Positions 55,326 through 61,277 of a DNA stretch of 61,277 nucleotides are shown in pieces. The translations under genes and the position numbers were made by a program. The number at the start of each line of letters is the position of its first letter. Position 1 is the first letter of the stretch. The notes below the pieces were generated by a model. That model saw only the letters and a list, made by a program, of their open reading frames with translations, did not search any database and had not been told where the DNA came from. The DNA is from Chloroflexota bacterium. Lineage in GTDB: Bacteria > Chloroflexota > Dormibacteria > Dormibacterales > Dormibacteraceae. Location of the stretch: NCBI GenBank assembly GCA_005881275.1, contig VBEF01000021.1, positions 1 to 61,277 on the forward strand, in the 5' to 3' direction.

Positions 55326-55910
55326 CTACGGGCTTGCCGACGGACTCGGCGACGGAGTCGGCGACGGGCTCGGCCCCGGCGCCACGCTCACGAGCTCGAT
55401 CTCGAACACGAGGGTCGCGTTGGGCGGGATGATCGTCTGTCCGGTTTGCTGGTCCGTCTGACCCTGCGCGCCGTACCCAAGAGCGGATGGGATGGTGAGG
55501 CACCGCTTGCCGCCGACCTTCATTCCGGGCACCCCTTCGTCCCAACCGGGGATGACCTGCCCCTGGCCGATCTGGAATGTGAAGGGGGAGCGGCCGGGCT
55601 GCCGGCTCGAGTCGAAGGACTTGCCGTCCGTCAGCCAGCCCGTGTACTGGACATCGGCGTTCTGACCGCGCTGGGCGACCTCGCCCGTGCCGACCTTCAG
55701 GTCAGCGACCTTGAGACCATCTGGGTACGTCACGCCCGACAGCTGCCGGCATGTGTTGAAGTCGTCAGCGCCCGGGGACGCGCTAGGCCCCGCGGATGGC
55801 CCGGCACTCTCGTTCGCGATCGGCGGTGTTCCCGCGTACGGATCGGAGTAGCCACACGCGGCCGCCGCGAGAGCGGTCAGGCCCAGGATCGCTAGTAGCG
55901 TTCCCCTCAA
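55326..55910 (-). CDS. FKBP-type peptidyl-prolyl isomerase lipoprotein
   Basis: 194 residues: lipobox LAAAAC (Cys19), a Pro/Ser/Gly linker, and an FKBP domain (GTGEVAQRGQNADVQYTGWL, DGKSFDSSR, QVIPGWDEGVPGMKVGGKR, PPNATLVFEIELVSV). A C-terminal Ser-Pro repeat follows. It acts outside the membrane on exported proteins. The start overlaps the upstream cyclophilin stop (ATGA), giving a two-isomerase operon. Confidence 0.93.
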   Translation of the reverse strand: MRGTLLAILGLTALAAAACGYSDPYAGTPPIANESAGPSAGPSASPGADDFNTCRQLSGVTYPDGLKVADLKVGTGEVAQRGQNADVQYTGWLTDGKSFDSSRQPGRSPFTFQIGQGQVIPGWDEGVPGMKVGGKRCLTIPSALGYGAQGQTDQQTGQTIIPPNATLVFEIELVSVAPGPSPSPTPSPSPSASP

Positions 55911-56407
55911 TCGACGCTGACGTCGAGCGAGCTGATCGTGTCGCCGACCTGGAGCCTGTCGACCACTTCCATCCCGGATGTGATCGCGCCGAAGTGGTTG
56001 TACACGCCGTTGCTCGCGAGAAACGGCGCATCTCCCAGCGTGATGAAGAACTGCGAGCCGCTAACGCCGGCCGCGCTCGAGGCCATGCCGGCCGTGCCGC
56101 GCTGCCAGTTCGTGGGGTTGGACTCATCGGGGAGCTTGTAGGCCGGTCCGCCGGTGCCGTTGCCGAGCGGATCGCCGCCCTGGACCACAAACCCGGGGAC
56201 GACGCGGTGAAAGGTCAAGCTGTCATAAAAATGGTTCTGCGCCAGGTACACGAAGTTGTTGACCGTCTGCGGCGCGACCTTCGGCTCGACGAGCGCGATC
56301 ACGAAGTCTCCGCGGGATGTGTGCACCGTGATCGAATATCGCTTGGTCGGGTCGATGACAGTGGGTGGAGGCGTGGTTCGCTTTTCCATGGCGGTGACGC
56401 TCCACAT
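55907..56407 (-). CDS. Cyclophilin-type peptidyl-prolyl isomerase
   Basis: Up to 166 residues: FVIALVEPKVAPQTVNNFVY, the active-site FYDSLTFHRVVPGFVVQGGD, GMASSAAGVSGSQFFITLGD, and NHFGAITSGMEVVDRL. No signal peptide is seen, so it is probably cytoplasmic, in contrast to its FKBP lipoprotein partner. Starts at 56407 and 56389 (MEKRTTPP) are both possible; GGAG lies ten bases before the second. The conserved domain starts at about residue 22. Confidence 0.92.
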   Translation of the reverse strand: MWSVTAMEKRTTPPPTVIDPTKRYSITVHTSRGDFVIALVEPKVAPQTVNNFVYLAQNHFYDSLTFHRVVPGFVVQGGDPLGNGTGGPAYKLPDESNPTNWQRGTAGMASSAAGVSGSQFFITLGDAPFLASNGVYNHFGAITSGMEVVDRLQVGDTISSLDVSVD

Positions 56408-56453
56408 TAGAGGATCGCGCGAGGGCGACGTTTTGGCCCGCTACGCTTCGACT

Positions 56454-57110
56454 ATGCGCGAAGAGCCGCCGGCGTGGCACGCTGACGACTTCCATCTCGG
56501 CGCGGACGTGTACTCGAGTGACGGAAAGCATGTGGGCAAGCTGGTCCACGTCCTCGTCGACACCGAGTACAGGCTGAGGTCGCTCGTGGTCAAGGAGAGC
56601 GCCGGCTTTTCCGGCCGCCTTCTATCGCCCGGTTCGCTTCTCGTGTCCGACGAGTTCATCGCTCCGAAAGACGCGGTCAAGGCCGTCACGCACGACCGGG
56701 TCGACCTCAACCTCAGCTCGGCCGAGGTGCGCCGACTCCAGCCGTACGTCGTGTATCGCGAGAAGCCCGAGTCGGTGGGTGAGGAGCTGGAGGACGTCGC
56801 GGGCGTGTTGGGTTCGGGACCTGAGGTGCCGAACTGGCTCGAGCAGTTCGCCAATAAGTCGGAGAGTGAGCTCGAGATCGACGCCGGTGAGAAGGTGATG
56901 CTCGGGCACACCGGCAAGAAGCTGGGGACGGTGAAGGATGTGCTGTTCGACGGCGATCAGCTCGTCGGGGTCGTGCTCACGCCGGAGGGCTTGTTCAAGA
57001 AGGAGGTCATCCTGCCGCGCAGGTTCCTCGATCGGAGCGACGACGCCGCGCTGTTTGCACGGATCGACGAGAAGGATCTCGACCACCTCAAGCCATTCCA
57101 GCCCCGCTGA
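56454..57110 (+). CDS. Tandem PRC-barrel domain protein
   Basis: 218 residues with two PRC-barrel-like units. The first (about 10-95) has FHLGADVYSSDGKHVGKLVH and TEYRLRSLVVKESAGFSGRL; the second (about 137-215) has GEKVMLGHTGKKLGTVKDVL and GDQLVGVVLTPEGLFKKEVI. PRC barrels bind RNA or protein partners in ribosome assembly (RimM) and photosynthesis; here the role is unknown. ATG 56454 follows TACGCT by six bases, which suggests a leaderless mRNA; longer in-frame starts lie inside the divergent cyclophilin gene. Confidence 0.82.
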   Translation: MREEPPAWHADDFHLGADVYSSDGKHVGKLVHVLVDTEYRLRSLVVKESAGFSGRLLSPGSLLVSDEFIAPKDAVKAVTHDRVDLNLSSAEVRRLQPYVVYREKPESVGEELEDVAGVLGSGPEVPNWLEQFANKSESELEIDAGEKVMLGHTGKKLGTVKDVLFDGDQLVGVVLTPEGLFKKEVILPRRFLDRSDDAALFARIDEKDLDHLKPFQPR

Positions 57111-57122
57111 AATCCGCGGGCC

Positions 57123-57154
57123 AAATTCCCCCATCCCTAAATTCCCCCATCCCT
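57123..57154. repeat. Two tandem copies of a 16-bp unit
   Basis: AAATTCCCCCATCCCT occurs twice back to back, followed by CCCCCACCCTCCC and GGGGTTTTCC. The 128-bp gap 57111-57238 between the PRC-barrel gene and the convergent DUF4260 gene holds nothing else. The C-rich strand ending in GGGGTTTTCC may help end transcription on the plus strand. Confidence 0.6.
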
Positions 57155-57238
57155 AACCCCCACCCTCCCTTGGGGTTTTCCTTGTGTGTGGGGCGGGGGC
57201 AGAGTACGAACGGCCGCCCGTGCCCGCAATCCCGCCTG

Positions 57239-57607
57239 TTAAGACGCCCGCTCGCGCTGAAATCCCTGCGCCGTGCGCAGGCCGAAGCCAAGACTTCTGT
57301 CGAAAGAAATGTGCGCGCACCATGCGAGTCCGGCGGCGACCCACGGCGTGGAGTTCACAACGAACGCCACGACGACGAGGACAATGGGCGCCCAGTAGCG
57401 ATGGACCGCGTTGTAGGCCGGCACGGCGCGCGGATCCAGCTGACCGCGCTGCAGCCCTTGACGAAATCCAAAGAGCATCGTCACATCCGGCGCGAGAGCG
57501 AAGACGGCCAGAGGCCACCAGGCCGCGTGTTGCGTGACCACGAGCCAGATCCCAAGCCCAGCGAACACGAAACCCAGAGCCGCATACGCGAGCCGGATAA
57601 GCCTCAT
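57239..57607 (-). CDS. DUF4260-like small membrane protein
   Basis: 122 residues and four hydrophobic stretches. FALAPDVTMLFGFRQG, AYNAVHRYWAP and WCAHISFDRSLGFGLRTAQG match the DUF4260 pattern (conserved Asp, His and Asp-Arg-x-x-Gly). Function unknown. The start overlaps the end of the MFS gene (ATGA), so the two are coupled. Confidence 0.8.
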   Translation of the reverse strand: MRLIRLAYAALGFVFAGLGIWLVVTQHAAWWPLAVFALAPDVTMLFGFRQGLQRGQLDPRAVPAYNAVHRYWAPIVLVVVAFVVNSTPWVAAGLAWCAHISFDRSLGFGLRTAQGFQRERAS

Positions 57608-58788
57608 CGCGCCGGCTCACGCGCGCCGCGCGCGATCAGGATCGCGAGCACCACGGCCAGCCCGGCGACCACGAACAGCGAGGCCTGGACGCCCGAGGTC
57701 GCCGCGACCCCGCCTCCGATGACCGGTCCGAGAGCGAATCCGAGTGCGACCGAGCTCGCGTTCAATCCAAACACGGTGCTCTGTGCCGCAGACGGAGTTT
57801 CCAGCCCGATCATGCTGGCGGTGGCGGGCAGGACCACTCCACTGAAAAGCCCGTTGAGCGCCATCGCGATCACGATCATGGCCGCCCACGGAGCAACCCC
57901 AAGGGCCGCCACCGCGACAGCCACAAGTCCCGCGGCCACCGCCGCGGTGCGCACGTAGCCGAGCCGCGCAGTCACTCGCGTGTAGCCGATGGCGGCGGCG
58001 CTGCTCGCGAGTCCTGACAGCCCGAACCCAAGTCCGCTCACCGCGGACACGCCAGTCGAGAGAAGCTCGAGCAATCGCAGGACGACGAGCTGCTGCGTGG
58101 CCGCGTTGACCGTGCTGATCAAACCCTGCGAGCCGATCAGCACGGCGAGTGCTCGGTCGAGACCAGGTCTCTGATTGATCACCGCCAATGTGCTCAGCCG
58201 AGCACCAGAAGCCCTGACCAAAGGGCTCTCGCGCACGATCAAGACCACCGGAATGATCGCCAGGAACAGCGCGACACCCCCGCCCAGAAACACGAGCCGC
58301 AGCCCGAACAGGTCGCCGGCGAGGCCGCCCACCACCGGACCGATCGCCCCGCCCAGCGCGACCGCCGATGTCACCACGCCCAACGCCCACCCGACGCGCG
58401 AGCGCGGCGTCTCCGCGGCGACCAGCGCTGTTGCCGCGGCCACGGTCCCGCTGGTGGCGCCTTGCAAGAACCGGAGGACGATCAGCTCCGTCGGGTTCTG
58501 GACGAAGAAGATCAACCCGACCGTGATCGCGCCGCCCACCATCGAGCGCAGCAGCATCGGCTTGCGGCCGAAGCGGTCCCCCAACACCCCCCAGACCGGG
58601 CTCGCGACCGCCAGAGCGAACCCCGACGCGCTCGCCGAGGCGGCGGTCCACAGGTCGAGGTCCCGACCTGCATGCACGCCGAGGTCCTTGGACAGAAAGA
58701 TGGAGAGGAACGGAAACGCAAAGCTGGATCCGAAGATCGCGGTGAACTCGGCGAACCACAGCGCCGCGAGGTTGCGCCGCCAGTTCAC
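57604..58788 (-). CDS. Major facilitator superfamily transporter
   Basis: 394 residues with twelve helices. The MFS motif A appears as WGVLGDRFGRKPMLL between helices 2 and 3, with RFLQGATSGTVAAATALVAA in helix 4 and GPVVGGLAGDLFGLRLVFLG in helix 5. It resembles drug or metabolite exporters of the DHA1/MdtG type; the substrate cannot be read. It is translationally coupled to the DUF4260 gene. Confidence 0.88.
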   Translation of the reverse strand: MNWRRNLAALWFAEFTAIFGSSFAFPFLSIFLSKDLGVHAGRDLDLWTAASASASGFALAVASPVWGVLGDRFGRKPMLLRSMVGGAITVGLIFFVQNPTELIVLRFLQGATSGTVAAATALVAAETPRSRVGWALGVVTSAVALGGAIGPVVGGLAGDLFGLRLVFLGGGVALFLAIIPVVLIVRESPLVRASGARLSTLAVINQRPGLDRALAVLIGSQGLISTVNAATQQLVVLRLLELLSTGVSAVSGLGFGLSGLASSAAAIGYTRVTARLGYVRTAAVAAGLVAVAVAALGVAPWAAMIVIAMALNGLFSGVVLPATASMIGLETPSAAQSTVFGLNASSVALGFALGPVIGGGVAATSGVQASLFVVAGLAVVLAILIARGAREPAR

Positions 58789-58839
58789 ACCGCCCGCGTT
58801 GACTGGCGGAACTGTCGCGCGAGGGTCAATCGACAGCGG

Positions 58840-59480
58840 TCAGGATCCCAAGATTTCGACGATTCGGTCGGACGTGATCGGCAGATGATCGACGACGGCG
58901 TCGGCCCGCACCTTGCAAAGGGCGTCCTCCACCGCGTTGGAGATCGCCGCCGGCACGGGGATGGTCCCGCTTTCGCCGGCGCCTTTGAATCCTTCCGGAT
59001 TCGCGTCGGTGGGCGTTGAGATGTGGACCAGCGCAGGTGGGGGAACCTCCCCGGTGCTCACGATCGTGTAGTCGAGGAAGCTCGCCGTTCTGAAATTGCC
59101 GTCAGGGTCGTACGCCGCGGCCTCGAACAACGCATAACCCAATCCGTGAGCGAAGCCACCGTGCATCTGTCCCTCGACGATCAGCTCGTTGATCGGCTGG
59201 CCTATGTCGTGCGCGATGACGTAGCGAAGCACCTCCACCTGGCCCGTCTCCGGGTCGACCGCGACGATGGCGGCATGGCATCCGCTCGAGTAGGCGAGAG
59301 GGCGGTGGGGGTCGAAGCTTTCCAGCAGCTCGAGGCCTTCGTCCGGCACGATGTCGGTGGCGGGCACGCTCTTCGCCGGGGCACCGCGCACCGTGATGAC
59401 GCCGTCCTCGATCACAAGGTCTGCCGCATCCGCCTCGAGCACGTCGCCGGCGCGTTCCAGCAGCCTCTTGCGCAGCGTGG
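58840..59480 (-). pseudogene. 3' fragment of a xanthine dehydrogenase/CoxL-family large subunit, out of frame
   Basis: From about 59480 down to the stop at 58840 the frame encodes LRKRLLERAGDVLEADAADL, then VLRYVIAHDIGQPINELIVE, HGGFAHGLGYALFEAAAYDP, and KGAGESGTIPVPAAISNAVE. This is the C-terminal third of a molybdenum hydroxylase large subunit, including the catalytic Glu in GAGESGT. It is in a different frame from the 5' part. Residues that usually lie between 'DRLG..' and 'LRKRLLE' (the GTFGSRS-type loop, about 40 residues) are missing, so a deletion of non-multiple-of-three length explains the break. Confidence 0.85.
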
Positions 59481-60988
59481 ATCTTGTCGAATGGCCAGCC
59501 CAATCGGTCGGCCGCCACCTGGGCCGCCATCGTCTGATGGCCCTGGCCCTGCGGCGTCGAACCGACGGACAGGAGGGCCGTGCCGTCCTTCTGAATCCGA
59601 ATCCGGGCGGGCTCGCCGCGTCCAAACCCGGTCGATTCGACGCAGCAGGCGACGCCGACTCCCACGAGCCGTCCGTCGGAATGCGAGGGAACCTTGCCGA
59701 GCTTTTCGAGCGTGAGCTCCAGCAGCTTCGGATAGTCGCCGCTGTCGTACACGAGCCCGCGGCGGCCGGCCGGATAGCCGGTCGTGAAAGGGATCTGCTC
59801 CGGCTGGACCAGGTTTCGCCGCCGGAGCTCGATGGGCGAAATCTGCAGCGCGCGAGCGAGGCGATCGATCACGCGCTCGACGGCGTAGTTGCCCAGCGGG
59901 CGGCCGCCGCCGCGGATGAAGCCGGTCGGCACCGTGTTGGTGTAGACAAGACGCGCTTCGACCTCCATCGCCGGCAGGACATAGGCCGACAGCATGTGGG
60001 ACACGATGATGTCCGGCTGGCCGGCGCCAGATCCCGCGTACGCGCCCAGGTCGTGGATCAGCCGGCCCCGCAAACCACGCAGCTTGCCGTGGCGATCAGA
60101 CGCGATCTCGAGCTCGATGACGGAGCCATGCCCTTGCGCCGTGGTGGCGCCGTCCTCGCTGCGCGTGGCCACCCATCTCGCAGGCCGCTTCAGGCGCCAC
60201 GCCGCGAGCGCGGTCAGGACCTCTTCGGGAAACACCGAGCCCTTCGCGCCGAACCCGCCGCCAACGTCCTCCGCGAGCACGCGAACTTTGTCTTCGTCGA
60301 GCCCAAGCACCCCCGCGATGGACTCGCGAACGCCGAAGACGTTCTGGGTCGAGGTCCAAACCTTGATCCCTCCTGTCTCGGGATCCGGCGAGGCTGTGAC
60401 GGTGCGTGGCTCCATCGCCGCGCCCGCGATCCGAGCCGTGGTCAGGCGAATTTTCGCGGTGACGCTGTCCCGTCCAAAAGCTGTCTTGATGTCCCCGTAG
60501 CTCGTCGTCTTCGCGCGCGCGACGTTGCCCTTCATGTCCGAGTGCACCGGCGGGGCGCCAGAGGCCGTCGCCGTGCTCACATCGCCGACCGCGGGCAGAG
60601 GATCCATCTCCGCGATCACCGACTCCGCCGCGTCAAGAGCCTGATAAGGGCTCTCTGCGACCACCACCGCGAAGGCTTCGCCGACGTAGTTGACCTCGTC
60701 GCGATTCAGGATCGGCCGGCCCCGACTCTCCATGTCCTCGGGGCCCCAATCGCTCAGGCCGCCGGCAGTCTCCGGCAGATCGTCGGCCGTCCAGACCGCG
60801 ATGGCGCCCGGCATCGATAAAGCCGCCGACGCGTCGACCGCCTGGATACGCGCGTGGGGGAGGGTGGAGCGGCAGAAGGCGAGGTGGACGAGACCGTCGA
60901 GCTTGATGTCCCCGGCAAACCGGCCGCGGCCCGTGATGAGTCGCTCGTCTTCGACGCGGCGCATGCGCCGGCCGATGTATGGAGCCAC
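59102..60988 (-). pseudogene. 5' part of a xanthine dehydrogenase/CoxL-family molybdenum hydroxylase large subunit, frameshifted
   Basis: The protein is conserved from APYIGRRMRRVEDERLITGR through VLAEDVGGGFGAKGSVFPEE (molybdopterin loop), TGFIRGGGRPLGNYAVERVI and VGSTPQGQGHQTMAAQVAAD to DRLGWPFDKIH (near 59481). After that the frame turns into Arg-rich nonsense to the stop at 59102. The RGGGR loop and lack of the AYxCSFR motif argue against form I CO dehydrogenase; a form II-like aldehyde or purine hydroxylase is likelier. The FAD and Fe-S subunits are not adjacent: the next gene upstream is a tRNA. GTG 60988 is the start. Probably inactive unless this is an assembly error. Confidence 0.88.
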
Positions 60989-61029
60989 GCTCCTACAATA
61001 AGTCGTTCATTCCAGCCCATTCCTGAAGT

Positions 61030-61105
61030 GGGCGGCTAGCTCAGTTGGAAGAGCGCCAGCTTGACATGCTGGAGGTCGGGGGTTCGAAACCCTCGCCGCC
61101 CACCA
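61030..61105 (+). tRNA. tRNA-Val(GAC)
   Basis: Complete cloverleaf: acceptor GGGCGGC/GCCGCCC, D-arm GCTC/GAGC, anticodon stem CCAGC/GCTGG with loop TTGACAT (anticodon GAC, 61063-61065), variable loop AGGTC, T-arm GGGGG/CCCTC with TTCGAAA. Discriminator A is followed by an encoded CCA (61103-61105). A TACAAT box at 60994-60999 may be its -10, giving a 5' leader of about 24 nt. Confidence 0.96.
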
Positions 61106-61112
61106 TCGGCGA

Positions 61113-61277
61113 TCAGCTGCGGATCAGATCGAGCAGCTCTTCTTCAGGCTTCGCCAGGTCGATCGGGCCAATGGCCCCACCCGGGCGGCGGCCGGTCGCC
61201 CAGTAAACCTCGCAGGTATTGCCATCCGGATCGTGGACGTAAAAGCTGAGCGTCGGTCCGTGGTCGAGGCTCATGAC
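61113..61277 (-). CDS. VOC (glyoxalase/dioxygenase) family protein, 5' end cut by window edge
   Basis: The last 54 codons of a minus-strand gene are visible. They include SFYVHDPDGNTCEVYWATG, the typical final beta-strand unit of a vicinal oxygen chelate domain with its metal-binding Glu, then an acidic helix EEELLDLIRS. VOC proteins include glyoxalase I, fosfomycin resistance proteins and extradiol dioxygenases; the subfamily cannot be told from this piece. The gene ends seven bases after the convergent tRNA. Confidence 0.85.
   Translation of the reverse strand, partial: VMSLDHGPTLSFYVHDPDGNTCEVYWATGRRPGGAIGPIDLAKPEEELLDLIRS

Noticed and set aside
57123-57154. Tandem 16-bp units considered as a CRISPR remnant
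   Set aside because: Only two copies with no spacer between them and no cas gene; this is a simple tandem duplication.
58840-60988. Form I aerobic CO dehydrogenase large subunit
   Set aside because: The active-site AYxCSFR loop is not present; the corresponding loop reads GFIRGGGRP, and coxM/coxS are not adjacent.

Overview
The window is one high-GC, gene-dense bacterial stretch. About 57 protein-coding genes (some partial or broken), one tRNA gene and several regulatory sites are supported. I saw no phage genes, insertion sequences, rRNA or CRISPR array. Several traits point to a deep Terrabacteria lineage, with Actinomycetota-, Chloroflexota- or Dormibacterota-like soil bacteria fitting best. 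These are a GlgE alpha-glucan pathway, an F420/luciferase-like oxidoreductase, lipoproteins with simple (SP)n tails, a MarP-like CvpA/trypsin protease, many GTG and TTG starts, and -10 boxes placed 6-10 nt before start codons (leaderless mRNAs). This placement is inference; no rRNA or marker tree is available.

Layout. 1-8.4 kb: partial pspA, then a translationally coupled glgE - treS/maltokinase - glgB operon (trehalose to maltose-1-phosphate to branched glucan). 8.4-13.3 kb: aldehyde dehydrogenase, GNAT, CYTH and CoA-binding proteins, an ArsR-SRPBCC pair and a damaged 2-hydroxyacid dehydrogenase. 13.3-15.7 kb: lon. 15.8-21.9 kb: a sugar ABC importer with two binding lipoproteins, facing a ROK repressor. 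21.9-26.3 kb: a coupled membrane redox cassette (cupredoxin, polytopic protein, thioredoxin-like protein, VKOR, CtaG). 26.3-28.8 kb: transsulfuration genes. 28.8-38.1 kb: ilvD, leuCD on the minus strand, and an attenuator-controlled ilvB-ilvN-ilvC-leuA-pheA operon on the plus strand. 38.3-49.8 kb: XRE-TPR regulator, fused E1 dehydrogenase, SppA, isocitrate lyase with a Cys-rich mini-gene and a LysR regulator, LLM oxidoreductase, DUF1684, a six-repeat membrane protein and a Trm112-like protein. 49.9-55.3 kb: MarP-like protease and the aa3-type cytochrome c oxidase genes. 55.3-58.8 kb: two prolyl isomerases, a PRC-barrel protein, DUF4260 and an MFS transporter. 58.8-61.3 kb: a frameshifted molybdenum hydroxylase large subunit, tRNA-Val(GAC) and a partial VOC protein.

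How the genes work together. The branched-chain amino acid block holds most of the pathway (leuB is not in the window). It appears to be controlled by a leader peptide rich in Leu and Ile codons, with mutually exclusive hairpins. Its LeuA lacks the usual leucine-binding regulatory domain, so attenuation may carry much of the feedback. The cytochrome oxidase genes at 51-55 kb and the CtaG/VKOR/thioredoxin-like cassette at 22-26 kb probably serve the same respiratory chain (inference). Most operons use stop/start overlaps of ATGA or GTGA type. First genes often have no ribosome binding site but do have a -10-like box just before the start.
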